A stretch of 47,338 nt of DNA, from assembly GCA_001999425.1 (NCBI GenBank), contig MLHP01000006.1, positions 1 through 47,338 on the forward strand. Direction: 5' to 3'. Under the pieces are notes generated by a model, which made no database searches, was not told the origin of the DNA, and saw nothing but the letters and a program-made list of their open reading frames with translations. The stretch is from Rodentibacter genomosp. 2 (lineage in GTDB: Bacteria; Pseudomonadota; Gammaproteobacteria; Enterobacterales; Pasteurellaceae). The translations under genes and the position numbers were made by a program. Shown one piece after another: positions 17,214-26,011 of the stretch. Every line of letters begins with the position of its first letter. Within the stretch, counting starts at the first letter, position 1.

Positions 17214-18593
17214 ATGTTTGAGAATTTATCTGATCGCCTCTCTAAAACCCTACGCAATATCACGGGAAAAGGTCGTTTAACGGAAGATAATATTAAAGAT
17301 ACTCTACGTGAAGTACGTATGGCATTACTGGAAGCAGATGTAGCATTGCCTGTCGTTCGTGAATTTATCGCTAAAGTGAAAGAAAGTGCTGTTGGAGAAG
17401 AAGTTAATAAAAGTTTAACACCGGGGCAAGAATTCTTAAAAATCGTTCAACGAGAGCTTGAAAAAGCCATGGGCGAATCAAATGAGAGTTTGAATCTGGC
17501 GACCCAACCACCAGCGGTGATTTTAATGGCGGGTTTACAAGGGGCGGGGAAAACCACCAGCGTCGGAAAACTGGCAAAATTTTTGCGCGAACGCCATAAG
17601 AAGAAAGTATTGGTTGTCTCTGCCGATGTATATCGTCCTGCGGCAATTAAGCAGTTGGAAACCTTGGCACAATCCGTTGGTGCAGATTTCTATCCTTCTG
17701 ATGTCAAACAAAATCCGATAGATATTGCCAAAGCAGCCCTTGCGGAGGCAAAACTCAAATTCTACGATGTACTCATCGTGGATACCGCAGGTCGCTTGCA
17801 CGTGGATAGCGAAATGATGGATGAAATCAAACAAATCCACAGTGCATTAAATCCTATTGAAACGCTCTTTACCGTTGATGCGATGACCGGTCAAGATGCG
17901 GCAAATACCGCAAAAGCCTTTAATGAGGCATTGCCGCTTACCGGTGTCATTCTTACTAAAGTAGATGGCGATGCTCGTGGTGGCGCGGCATTATCAATTC
18001 GTCAGATCACCGGTAAACCGATCAAATTCCTCGGTGTAGGGGAAAAAACCGAGGCTCTTGAGCCGTTCCATCCTGATCGTGTCGCCTCTCGTATTTTAGG
18101 CATGGGTGATGTACTTTCTCTGATTGAAGATCTTGAACGTTCGGTAGATCGCGAAAAAGCGGAAAAAATGGCACAAAAATTCAAGAAAGGCGATACCTTT
18201 ACCCTTGATGATTTCCGCGAGCAGTTGATCGAAATGAAAAAAATGGGCGGAATGATGTCGATGTTGGAAAAGCTCCCTGGTGCAAAAAATTTACCGGATC
18301 ACGTCAAAAACCAAGTGGACGATAAAATGTTCATCAAAATGGAAGCCATTATTAACTCTATGACACTAAAAGAACGTGCCAATCCTGACATTATCAAAGG
18401 TTCCCGCCGTCGCCGCATTGCATTAGGTTCCGGCACGCAAGTGCAGGATGTGAACAAATTGCTCAAACAATTTGATGAAATGCAACGTATGATGAAAAAA
18501 ATGCGTAAAGGCGGAATGTCGAAAATGATGCGAGGTATGCAAGGTCTAATGGGCGGAGGCTTGGGCGGTTTAGGCGGTATGTTTAAACGTTAA
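17214..18593 (+). CDS. ffh: Signal recognition particle protein Ffh
   Basis: GTPase of the bacterial signal recognition particle that binds 4.5S RNA and signal sequences and docks with FtsY. 459 residues. The N domain (1-85) is followed by the G domain with GLQGAGKTTSVGKLA (near 107), DTAGRLHVD (near 187) and TKVDGDARGGAAL (near 245). The M domain is methionine-rich and contains RRRRIALGSGTQVQDVNKLL and a final GGLGGLGGMFKR. The RNA gene itself (ffs) is not seen in the window. Confidence 0.98.
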   Translation: MFENLSDRLSKTLRNITGKGRLTEDNIKDTLREVRMALLEADVALPVVREFIAKVKESAVGEEVNKSLTPGQEFLKIVQRELEKAMGESNESLNLATQPPAVILMAGLQGAGKTTSVGKLAKFLRERHKKKVLVVSADVYRPAAIKQLETLAQSVGADFYPSDVKQNPIDIAKAALAEAKLKFYDVLIVDTAGRLHVDSEMMDEIKQIHSALNPIETLFTVDAMTGQDAANTAKAFNEALPLTGVILTKVDGDARGGAALSIRQITGKPIKFLGVGEKTEALEPFHPDRVASRILGMGDVLSLIEDLERSVDREKAEKMAQKFKKGDTFTLDDFREQLIEMKKMGGMMSMLEKLPGAKNLPDHVKNQVDDKMFIKMEAIINSMTLKERANPDIIKGSRRRRIALGSGTQVQDVNKLLKQFDEMQRMMKKMRKGGMSKMMRGMQGLMGGGLGGLGGMFKR

Positions 18594-18603
18594 GATCAAA
18601 AAT

Positions 18604-18647
18604 AAAGTGCGGCTAAAAAATTATGTATTTTTTAGCCGCACTTTTTC
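18604..18647 (+). terminator. Long USS-variant terminator after ffh
   Basis: A perfect 18-bp stem (18604-18621 with 18627-18644) and five-base loop, followed by TTCTTT. The arms read AAAGTGCGGC and GCCGCACTTT, that is the uptake core with its last T replaced by C on both sides. Confidence 0.92.
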
Positions 18648-18755
18648 TTTCTAATATTGATCTCGATCAAACCCGTACCCGATTTTTAGTATGGGCTTTC
18701 TTCCCCATCAATTTTATACTGCACCTACATTCAATTTTTCTTATAAAATTTCAAC

Positions 18756-19094
18756 ATGAGTAACAATCCATTTAAAGCCCGTTGGTCTATGCCGGGTAAT
18801 ACCCTCTGCTTGGGACATTGGGATATTTCTTATCTTGATTTACCCATTATTCTGCCTCGCGAACGCCGTGATCAAGATATGGGTACAGAAAATATTTATA
18901 ATTTTATGGATCCTGAAGACGAACTTTATCGAGAAGGATTAGGAGAAGATGATTGGATTGTCGAGAACATTGAATGGCTGTCCGATGTATTTATTGAACA
19001 CAATATTCCGCTAGAAGAAAACACAATACGGGCTTTTTACCAAGCCGTAAATAAAGAAGATTGGCGTTGTGGCAGCTGTGGGGGTTGTATTTAG
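18756..19094 (+). CDS. Small acidic protein with cysteine-rich tail, function unknown
   Basis: 112 residues beginning MSNNPFKARWSMPGNTLCLG. The composition is acidic in the middle (MDPEDELYREGLGEDDWIVE). There are no membrane segments and no signal peptide. The last ten residues, WRCGSCGGCI, give a CxxCxxC cluster, a plausible metal or iron-sulfur ligand set. It stands alone after the ffh terminator and before a decayed transporter. I do not recognise the family. Confidence 0.75.
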   Translation: MSNNPFKARWSMPGNTLCLGHWDISYLDLPIILPRERRDQDMGTENIYNFMDPEDELYREGLGEDDWIVENIEWLSDVFIEHNIPLEENTIRAFYQAVNKEDWRCGSCGGCI

Positions 19095-19192
19095 GACGAA
19101 TTATTTTGCCCTTTCACATCATCTGTAATTTAATAGCTCAATATTTTTCTTGGCGTGATTAAACACCCTATGGATAGATTAGCTTCCTAGCC

Positions 19193-19343
19193 ACTACTAC
19201 CCCTTCTGCTGCCACAGTAACAAAAACAGCATCGATTTTTGGTAATTAATAATGCACAAGAATCCAGTGCAATTTATGGTGTGACAACCTTTCTTTGCGT
19301 GTTTACTATGCCACTTGTAATAGCACTTTATCAACCATGGTGA
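19193..19343 (+). pseudogene. C-terminal remnant of an AEC-family transporter
   Basis: Two frames carry protein-like text. The first (19193-19241) reads TTTPSAATVTKTASIF. The second ends at a TGA at 19341-19343 and reads INNAQESSAIYGVTTFLCVF then TMPLVIALYQPW, a hydrophobic last helix like those of auxin efflux carrier / malate permease proteins. A stop and a frameshift separate them, and the N-terminal 250 residues are missing. 19095-19192 shows nothing recognisable. Confidence 0.5.
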
Positions 19344-19365
19344 TCCAAGCCAAAAGTGCGGTTAA

Positions 19366-19611
19366 TTATTCCGGTATTTTTGAACCTGTCCGATCTTTTT
19401 TCAAACAATAAAGCTGATAAAGGTTCACGCAAACAAGAAAAGTATTTAACAAGGCAACCGGATACGCCCCAATAATTATCCCGTAAATAACAAATAAGAC
19501 ATCACCAACTGTGTTTACAATGCGTAAGCGGACAATAGATTTGAACAAGAATGAGGTCGCAACAAAAAACGTCGCCATATAACCTAATAATTCGACAGAA
19601 TTAAGTTCCAT
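19366..19611 (-). CDS. YgjV-like small inner-membrane protein
   Basis: 81 residues with three hydrophobic segments, starting MELNSVELLGYMATFFVATS. The text RLRIVNTVGDVLFVIYGIII then GAYPVALLNTFLVCVNLYQL resembles the Imp-YgjV family and PQ-loop-like half proteins. The open frame extends 29 codons upstream, but AGAGGATAG before 19611 sets the start there. The role is unknown. It lies on the same strand downstream of azlD with 131 bases between. Confidence 0.75.
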   Translation of the reverse strand: MELNSVELLGYMATFFVATSFLFKSIVRLRIVNTVGDVLFVIYGIIIGAYPVALLNTFLVCVNLYQLYCLKKDRTGSKIPE

Positions 19612-19742
19612 AAAACTATCCTCTAAAAATGAGCTATCGCATACTAGAAGATTTTGAAAGAGAGGGCAAGAGAGCGAAATAAAAGCAATCGATTGCACGG
19701 TAAAGAATTTTTTATTTCGCCAAAATACTTTTAGACCCTAGA

Positions 19743-20072
19743 TTAAATAAAGATAGCTTGAACCAAAGCCATATAAAAAATTGTCCCTGCCGCAATGGAT
19801 AAAAACATATTTTTCTTCCAAAAATGTAGCGCTAAAACTAATGCGCCAGCAAGAAAGTCCGGGATGCCTCGATAGCCACTCAATATATCAATATTTTTAT
19901 AGCAATAAACAACCAACATACCAAACATCGCTGCAGGTAGCACTTTACCAAGATAGCGAATATATTCAGGGATCGGACGATTTGCCGGAAAAATCCAAAA
20001 AGGTAAAAGTCGGGTAAATTGCACCGTCAGCACACAAATACCAATGGTAATAACCTGTTCTGTTAAGGTCAT
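19743..20072 (-). CDS. azlD: AzlD-family branched-chain amino acid exporter small subunit
   Basis: 109-residue membrane protein with four helices, beginning MTLTEQVITIGICVLTVQFT and containing RLLPFWIF plus RYLGKVLPAAMFGMLVVYC. AzlD (YgaH type) proteins pair with AzlC (YgaZ type) to export valine, isoleucine or methionine analogues. Its first four bases overlap the end of azlC. Third gene of the metR-azlC-azlD run. Confidence 0.92.
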   Translation of the reverse strand: MTLTEQVITIGICVLTVQFTRLLPFWIFPANRPIPEYIRYLGKVLPAAMFGMLVVYCYKNIDILSGYRGIPDFLAGALVLALHFWKKNMFLSIAAGTIFYMALVQAIFI

Positions 20073-20791
20073 TTTAGTGACTCCAATTTACATTCCATTT
20101 TAGGGCGACGTAATGTCAAGATTAACCAAATTCCGATTAAAGTCGGGATTAAAAAATGTTGTTTCCCTACGATAAGCAAAGAAACCAAGGCGATTCCTAA
20201 ACCGAGCAAAGAACTTTCGTGGGATTTTTCTTTCATCCAATTTTCTGCAAAAATCACCAAAAAAAGTGCGGTCATAGCAAACTCAACCCCTTTTAAATCA
20301 ACGGGTAAAATCTCACCAAACAGATTTCCTATCGTAGCCCCCAATACCCAATAAATGTGCAGATATAAACTCACAAAGAACATATACCAGCCTTTGTCTA
20401 AGTGCGGTGGAATTTTTGCCATATAATTCAATGAAAAAGATTCGTCCACCAAAGAACTAATTAGATACCAGCGTTTTTTACCAAGATGTGCTCCATATTT
20501 TTCCAACATAGAAATGCCATAGAAAATTTGTCTGCCACTCACCATCAGTGTCACTAATAACACACTTAACGGTGAAAAAGGCAACACTAAAGCACTGGCT
20601 GCAATGAACTCTACCGAACCGGCATAAATTAATAATGCCATCAAGGTGGGATACCAAACGCTAAAACCCAGTGCTTTCATATAAACGCCATATGCTATGC
20701 TAAGAAACAAAAATCCTGCGATCATAGGCGCACTGTAGGGCAATGCCGATTTGGCTGCAGCACGGATAGGATGTGTTTTAGAAAAATCCAT
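20069..20791 (-). CDS. azlC: AzlC-family branched-chain amino acid exporter large subunit
   Basis: 240 residues with seven or eight hydrophobic segments. Landmarks are SIAYGVYMKALGFSVWYPTL, AGSVEFIAASALVLPFSPLS and GRQIFYGISMLEKYGA, followed by LVDESFSLNY. These match YgaZ/AzlC. The start at 20791 lies 3 bases downstream of the metR stop and has GCGAGG as ribosome site inside the end of metR, so the two genes are coupled. By analogy with YgaZH and BrnFE the substrates may include methionine, which fits the regulator. Confidence 0.93.
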   Translation of the reverse strand: MDFSKTHPIRAAAKSALPYSAPMIAGFLFLSIAYGVYMKALGFSVWYPTLMALLIYAGSVEFIAASALVLPFSPLSVLLVTLMVSGRQIFYGISMLEKYGAHLGKKRWYLISSLVDESFSLNYMAKIPPHLDKGWYMFFVSLYLHIYWVLGATIGNLFGEILPVDLKGVEFAMTALFLVIFAENWMKEKSHESSLLGLGIALVSLLIVGKQHFLIPTLIGIWLILTLRRPKMECKLESLK

Positions 20792-20794
20792 TTA

Positions 20795-21730
20795 TTACCT
20801 CGCTAATTCTAAAACGGACAATCCCGGTAAAGTAGAAAAACTTTGAGATTTAACGGTTTGATAAAAATCCTCCATATACGCAAGACTTTCATCTTCTTTA
20901 CGAATGGCGGCATATAAATTGCTATATAGGCCCTCTTGCGTAATTTTGCGTGCCACTACATAACCTTTTTCAAGATAAGGTAACGCCGCCCAATAAGGTA
21001 CGGTAGCAATACCTCGACGGCTTGCCACTAATTGAATCATTGCGATGGTAAGTTCAGTGGTGCGGCGTGTAGGATTGATCCCTTTCGGTTTTAATACTTT
21101 ACGCAATAAGTCTAACATATCGTCCGGTACGGGATAAGTGACCCAAGTTTCATCAACAAAATCTTCCGCTTGCCAAATGTCTTTCGCTGCCAACGGATGA
21201 TCTTTTGAGCAAATTCCTACCATCTCATAAGAAAAGAGCGGTTTAAAAACCACCTCATCATTTGTTTCAATCTCAGATACAATTGCCCAATCCGCCCGAT
21301 GGGAAAGTAATAAACCAACAGGATCCGTATGAAAACCGGATACAATATCCAATTCCACCAAGCCCCAATGCTGACGAAATTCGTCCATCGCCGGCATTAA
21401 CCAATCAAAACAAGTATGGCATTCCACCGCTATGCGTAACTGCCCAGCATCACCATGTTTTACTCGGGTTAAATCACGCTCCGCATCAATAACTTTCGGC
21501 ATAACTTCATTGGCTAGACGAATTAAACGTTCTCCTGCCGCTGTAAAACGTAATGGGCTACTTTTGCGCTCAAACAAGGGTAAATCAAAGTGATCTTCAA
21601 TCAGTTTAATTTGATGAGAAAGTGCGGATTGAGTGAGATAAACCCGCTTAGCCGCCAAAGAAACACTACCGGTTTCTTTTAACGCCAGTAAAGTTTTAAG
21701 ATGTCGAAATTCCAGAAAGGTTGGTTTCAT
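20795..21730 (-). CDS. metR: MetR-type LysR-family transcriptional regulator
   Basis: 311-residue LysR-type regulator. The winged HTH is at residues 1-65 (FRHLKTLLALKETGSVSLAA, then QSALSHQIKLIEDHF). The effector domain closely follows MetR, the homocysteine-sensing activator of methionine genes: LRIAVECHTCFDWLMPAMDE, SGFHTDPVGLLLSHRADWAI and MIQLVASRRGIATVPYWAAL. It heads an operon with azlC and azlD. A partial MetR-box-like TGAATTACTCTCA lies immediately upstream (one mismatch to TGAA-N5-TTCA), which would permit self-control, though the match is weak. Confidence 0.88.
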   Translation of the reverse strand: MKPTFLEFRHLKTLLALKETGSVSLAAKRVYLTQSALSHQIKLIEDHFDLPLFERKSSPLRFTAAGERLIRLANEVMPKVIDAERDLTRVKHGDAGQLRIAVECHTCFDWLMPAMDEFRQHWGLVELDIVSGFHTDPVGLLLSHRADWAIVSEIETNDEVVFKPLFSYEMVGICSKDHPLAAKDIWQAEDFVDETWVTYPVPDDMLDLLRKVLKPKGINPTRRTTELTIAMIQLVASRRGIATVPYWAALPYLEKGYVVARKITQEGLYSNLYAAIRKEDESLAYMEDFYQTVKSQSFSTLPGLSVLELAR

Positions 21731-21804
21731 GAGAGTAATTCATAAAATATTAAAAATGAATGAACAGTATAATACCGAAAAACAAGGAAAATTAAAGTCT
21801 ATGA

Positions 21805-21945
21805 GCTATTGGTCAGCTCTCTATTGATTATTTAGACAATCACCGCCGTTTGAAAATAAACGTTTACACAGAATTTGAAATAGATTCGGAATTTGGCTGT
21901 AAATGGAAAACTCCTTACGAATATTTGTTGGAAAAACCTAAATAA
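21805..21945 (+). pseudogene. Open fragment, possible gene C-terminus
   Basis: A 46-codon frame with no start codon reads QLSIDYLDNHRRLKINVYTE, then FEIDSEFGCKWKTPYEYLLE, and ends with a TAA at 21943-21945. Its composition is protein-like and hydrophilic, unlike chance AT-rich text. I cannot name the family. The rest of 21731-21995 shows only the region just upstream of metR and the ribosome site of ktrA. Confidence 0.3.
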
Positions 21946-21995
21946 GTTATGATACGCACTTTTATAGTATCCTCGTATTTTGTAAGGACATAACG

Positions 21996-22643
21996 ATGCA
22001 ATTTGCAGTAATTGGATTGGGTAAATTTGGGCTAGCTGCGGCATTAGAGCTTCAAGGACTAGATAATACGGTAACGACTATCGATCATGATGAAAAATTA
22101 ATTGAGAAGATTGGTGATCGTTTGCATTATGCAGTAATTGCAGATTCTACCGATATATCTGCGTTACAAGAGCTAAACATAGCAGATTATGATGCGGTAC
22201 TAGTAGCAATTGGAGCGGATTTAGAAGCCAGTTTGCTAACAGTATTAAATCTACAAAATTTAAATGTAAAAAACATTTGGGTTAAGGCAAAAAATCAGGC
22301 ACATGCCATGGTATTAAAAGCTCTTGATATTGTGAAAGTCATTGAGCCGGAACAAGATATGGGGATTCGAATAGCGCAAGCGATGAATTATCCCATGGTG
22401 ACCCAATATATGCCACTGGGAGATAACTATTTTTTAATTAAAATCGTAGTGACCTCTACTGAACATAGTCTTACGGCATTACAAGATAAATATCCTAACG
22501 ATAAGTTTGTCGGTGTCATGCGTAATGGGCAATTGATTTCAGAATTAGACGTTGATTTTCAATTTATGGAAGATGATCGATTAATGGTCATGGGAGAAGT
22601 TGAAAGTTTGAGAGCCTTAGCATTAGAGTTTAAAGCACAATGA
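21996..22643 (+). CDS. ktrA: KtrA/TrkA-type potassium channel regulatory subunit
   Basis: Cytosolic ring protein of 215 residues that binds nucleotide and gates the partner pore. The RCK N-domain has a Rossmann fold with GLGKFGLAAALELQG (residues 6-20) and a following IDHDE acidic end of strand 2. A C-terminal RCK_C domain covers about 135-215. The size fits KtrA rather than the doubled TrkA. The stop overlaps the start of the pore gene by 4 bases. It opens with a good ribosome site (TAAGGACATAACG). Confidence 0.93.
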   Translation: MQFAVIGLGKFGLAAALELQGLDNTVTTIDHDEKLIEKIGDRLHYAVIADSTDISALQELNIADYDAVLVAIGADLEASLLTVLNLQNLNVKNIWVKAKNQAHAMVLKALDIVKVIEPEQDMGIRIAQAMNYPMVTQYMPLGDNYFLIKIVVTSTEHSLTALQDKYPNDKFVGVMRNGQLISELDVDFQFMEDDRLMVMGEVESLRALALEFKAQ

Positions 22644-23959
22644 AAGTTTATCATTCTTCAACCCGACCATTACGCTTGTTGGTTTTTGGCTTTCTAAGTT
22701 TGATCTTCATCGGAGCCTGTTTGTTAGAATTGCCCTTTGCCTATAATGGTGATCTGTCTTGGCTTAGTGCATTTTTTACCTCAACTTCTGCCGTCACAGT
22801 AACAGGGCTTGCGGTAACCGATACTGCAAATTACACGACGTTCGGGCAAAGTGTCATTATGATTTTAATCCAAACCGGCGGATTAGGTTTTATGACCTTG
22901 GCAATCGCTGCGATGATGAGTATTGGCGTTCGTATCAGTTTAGGCAATCAACAAATAGCCTATGAGGCACTGGGGATTGTTCCATTGCATTTGATTGGTA
23001 GTACGGTACGTTTGGTTATTCTTTTTGCTTTATCCTTTGAATTGATTGCGGTGGTTGTGCTAACGCTACATTGGGTAGGCGATTTAGGTTTTCAACACGC
23101 ATTATATGAATCCATATTTTATGCGATCTCAGCATTCAATAATGCAGGATTTGCCTTAAACTCAAATAGCTTAACGCCTTTTGCCGATGACATCACCGTG
23201 AATTTCACTATCATGGCATTGATTATTCTGGGTGGGCTAGGATTTACGGTATTAATTGATATCACCAAAAACCGTCATTGGAGCAAATTTAATCTAAATA
23301 CCCGGCTAATTTTAATTGCTACCTTAGTATTGAATGTGGGCGCATTTCTTGTTTTCTTCATTATGGAAACCCACAATCCAACAACATTAGAAAACGTTAG
23401 CTTACAAGAACAACTGCTCTCGTCCTTATTTCAAGCAGTAACGGCTCGAACGGCAGGTTTCAATTCTATCGACATTAGTCAAATGACGGATGCCGACACC
23501 ATGGTAATGATGTTTTTAATGCTCATCGGTGGCGGTTCTCTTTCCACTGCCAGTGGGATCAAGATTGGCACATTGATAGTGCTTATTACGGCGACCATTT
23601 CTTACATAAAACGCAAAGATTCCGTTACTATTTTCCACTACACCATTAGTTCAGATCAAATCCAGCGTGCAATCGCATTGTTTTGTATTAGTTTGTGTTT
23701 GATTTTCGTTAGCCTCGTGATTTTACTGATGATCGAACGTAAACATGCCTTTTTAGATGTTATTTTCGAAGTAATTTCAGCCCTTGGTACGGTTGGTCTT
23801 TCCCGTGGTTTAACGGGTGATTTATCCCCTCTTGGGGAAATAGTTATTATGTTTATGATGTTTATTGGTCGTCTCGGTCCTTTAACCATTGCCTACGTCA
23901 TTGCTTTGCCTATGCATAGTAAAGTTCGCTATCCTTCCACTACTATTCATATCGGATAA
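22640..23959 (+). CDS. ktrB: KtrB/TrkH-type potassium uptake pore
   Basis: Membrane pore of 439 residues with four repeated M1-P-M2 units. The four selectivity-filter glycines are seen in SAVTVTGLAVTD (near 58), SAFNNAGFALNS (near 173), TARTAGFNSID (near 275) and SALGTVGLSRGL (near 393). A broken M2C helix region rich in glycine and serine (LIGGGSLSTASGIKIGT) matches the KtrB gating loop. With ktrA it forms a complete sodium-dependent type potassium uptake system. A strong hairpin follows. Confidence 0.94.
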   Translation: MKVYHSSTRPLRLLVFGFLSLIFIGACLLELPFAYNGDLSWLSAFFTSTSAVTVTGLAVTDTANYTTFGQSVIMILIQTGGLGFMTLAIAAMMSIGVRISLGNQQIAYEALGIVPLHLIGSTVRLVILFALSFELIAVVVLTLHWVGDLGFQHALYESIFYAISAFNNAGFALNSNSLTPFADDITVNFTIMALIILGGLGFTVLIDITKNRHWSKFNLNTRLILIATLVLNVGAFLVFFIMETHNPTTLENVSLQEQLLSSLFQAVTARTAGFNSIDISQMTDADTMVMMFLMLIGGGSLSTASGIKIGTLIVLITATISYIKRKDSVTIFHYTISSDQIQRAIALFCISLCLIFVSLVILLMIERKHAFLDVIFEVISALGTVGLSRGLTGDLSPLGEIVIMFMMFIGRLGPLTIAYVIALPMHSKVRYPSTTIHIG

Positions 23960-23960
23960 A

Positions 23961-23990
23961 AAGAAAGGCGACTAAAAGTCGCCCTTCTTT
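23961..23990 (+). terminator. Intrinsic terminator after ktrB
   Basis: AAGAAAGGCGACT and AGTCGCCCTTCTTT form a 13-bp stem with one unpaired base and a three-base loop. It starts 1-2 bases after the ktrB stop. Confidence 0.85.
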
Positions 23991-24042
23991 AAAATCAGCT
24001 TTGTACAACTGTTGCATAATACTAAATTCTTTAACCGCACTT
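23991..24042. repeat. Solo end of the USS-tipped repeat element
   Basis: This 52-bp stretch matches the right end of the element at 11872-12078 at most positions. It shares the pattern AAAA-CAG-TTTGT-CAACT, then GCATAATAC / ACATAATAC, and finally TTAACCGCACTT. There is no matching left end or REP core nearby, so it is a truncated copy. It is wedged between the ktrB terminator and the stop codon of the minus-strand gene at 24044. Confidence 0.65.
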
Positions 24043-24043
24043 T

Positions 24044-26011
24044 TTATTTTTCCAGTTGAACAGGCAAAAATAAACTCAGTGGACGCTGTTTGATAATCTC
24101 TGCAACTTCACGCCAAATCGCCCACCAATTGGTGATTTCCGCATTTAAAGAACGTAACGCCAGCCAAAGGGTTAAAGAAAAACTCACCACCAAGTTCACT
24201 AAACCGATTAACAAAACAAAAACGACACATTGTAATAAAAATGCAAAATCGAAATGTCCGCTCACGGCAATATAACCGACATTAGCAGAAGAAAATGCCA
24301 CATGGCGAATATCTAACGGTAAACCGGTTAAATACCCTACTACACCGGTTAAACCGAGCAATAAACCAAAACAAAGATTTCCAATGATGGAACCATAATT
24401 TTCGTGCATATAATCCGCTAGTTTTTCACGCTGTTTCAGGGGTAGCATTTTTTTCAATAATGGATGCTGGCGCAAACGCATTCGTATATTTAAGTAATTA
24501 CTGCGGTTATCAAAATAGCCTGAAATAATACCTGAACAGAATAGCCATACTCCTGCGATTGCCGCAAACCATAATGTGCCGGCAAAAGGATCGATACTGT
24601 GTAGCTGATAGTCAATCTGTGCCTGATTCATCAGCTCTTCACCGGTTTGATACCGGTAGGCAAAAGCAATAAGCATCGCCAAGCTCATCGCGACGATCAC
24701 ATTACCGAGAACAGCAACACTTTGAGAGCGAAATACATCCACTAATAATTGTGCCAATTTTACATTTAGGCTTTTACCTTGAGGATTCTTCTCAACCGCT
24801 TCAGCAAAACGGGCTGCCGTCATTGCAGGCTGTTTCGTTGCCACAGTAAAATGCAACATAAAAATCAACGTAAACCCTAAACCGTAATTAAGCCCTTCTG
24901 CAATGCCTTTCCAGACTTTATCATCAATCATACTACCCAAATAGGTTTTCAATAATGCCATTAATGCGATCAATACCCCACCACCGGCGGCAGAATAAAA
25001 CATAGCAAAATATTCTTTTTTGTCCCGTGTAATATAATGCTCGCCATGATCACCTGCGTTCTGTGTAATGCTTCGTGCAATCAGTTTTGAGCTTTGCTTC
25101 CATAGACGGTAAACACTATGCTGCTCTGCCGCAGCACGGGCAAAACAAGCCGTCAGTAATAAAATACGTCGTGGCAAATAACGATTTGATACAAAAATTG
25201 CCATCAATTTTTCTAGGCGTTCAAGAGTTTGTGAAAGTCGCTCCAACAAATACGCAACGTGAAGAGACGAACCGACTACCGCCCCCCTTTTTTGCAAACG
25301 CTCAATCAGTTGCTGACATTGATCAAACATCACCTGTAAATGACTATCATCAAAAGTTTCATCTTGACGACGAGCTACTAACCAATCAACGGCTTCTCGA
25401 TGTAATGCAACAAAAGGTGAATCAGCATTCAATAATGACGGTTCCATACGCATTAATTCAGGTTCCATCTCCTCTGCGGCAATCCAGATAGAAAGCATTT
25501 CGATAGCAAATAGCCCTTCATTTTGAAAATGCACACGTAAGCGTTCACGATCCTTTTCCGTCGTTTTACGTGCCAATACGCCAAATATTGCCCGCCATTC
25601 TCTCAATGGGACGGCATCAATCCAACGAGCATCGTCTTTATCATTAAAAAGTAAATAAAAAATATCGCGTAAATCATTCACATCTTTAAAAGAAGGGCTG
25701 AATCGTTCATAAAGACGTTTTTTCATCTCGCGACCAAACCCTTCACGCGGTAGAATTCCGCTACTAATAAAAATCGGATACAAACGCAAACGACATAACC
25801 AATCACACAATAAGGTCGCCACCGAACAGGCAAGTTCATGATCCTGCTTTAAAATACGTTTAATCAAACGCAGATGAGGAACAACCTGCTCTTCACGGCT
25901 TTCACGCAAAAGCCGACAAAATCCTTCCATCAATCCAAAGGCATCATTATCGGCAACTTTCTTACGAATAAATTGCGGCAATGTTTCCGGCTTTACAATC
26001 ATTGACTTCAA
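24044..26011 (-). CDS. Gcr-family membrane protein (named site-specific recombinase in databases)
   Basis: 655 residues. The first 330 are soluble, rich in arginine, glutamate and leucine helices (MEGFCRLLRESREEQVVPHL). The second half carries about six or seven hydrophobic segments, for example GGGVLIALMALLKTYLGSMI, VAVLGNVIVAMSLAMLIAFA and GNLCFGLLLGLTGVVGYLTG. It matches the SpecificRecomb family (Gcr). No tyrosine- or serine-recombinase catalytic pattern is visible, so the recombinase name is doubtful and a membrane-remodelling or assembly role is equally open. It is divergent from tesB. Confidence 0.8.
   Translation of the reverse strand: MKSMIVKPETLPQFIRKKVADNDAFGLMEGFCRLLRESREEQVVPHLRLIKRILKQDHELACSVATLLCDWLCRLRLYPIFISSGILPREGFGREMKKRLYERFSPSFKDVNDLRDIFYLLFNDKDDARWIDAVPLREWRAIFGVLARKTTEKDRERLRVHFQNEGLFAIEMLSIWIAAEEMEPELMRMEPSLLNADSPFVALHREAVDWLVARRQDETFDDSHLQVMFDQCQQLIERLQKRGAVVGSSLHVAYLLERLSQTLERLEKLMAIFVSNRYLPRRILLLTACFARAAAEQHSVYRLWKQSSKLIARSITQNAGDHGEHYITRDKKEYFAMFYSAAGGGVLIALMALLKTYLGSMIDDKVWKGIAEGLNYGLGFTLIFMLHFTVATKQPAMTAARFAEAVEKNPQGKSLNVKLAQLLVDVFRSQSVAVLGNVIVAMSLAMLIAFAYRYQTGEELMNQAQIDYQLHSIDPFAGTLWFAAIAGVWLFCSGIISGYFDNRSNYLNIRMRLRQHPLLKKMLPLKQREKLADYMHENYGSIIGNLCFGLLLGLTGVVGYLTGLPLDIRHVAFSSANVGYIAVSGHFDFAFLLQCVVFVLLIGLVNLVVSFSLTLWLALRSLNAEITNWWAIWREVAEIIKQRPLSLFLPVQLEK

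Noticed and set aside
21768-21790. TATAATACCG near the metR start as another end of the repeat element
   Set aside because: Only about ten AT-rich bases match and no USS or GCACAAA follows.
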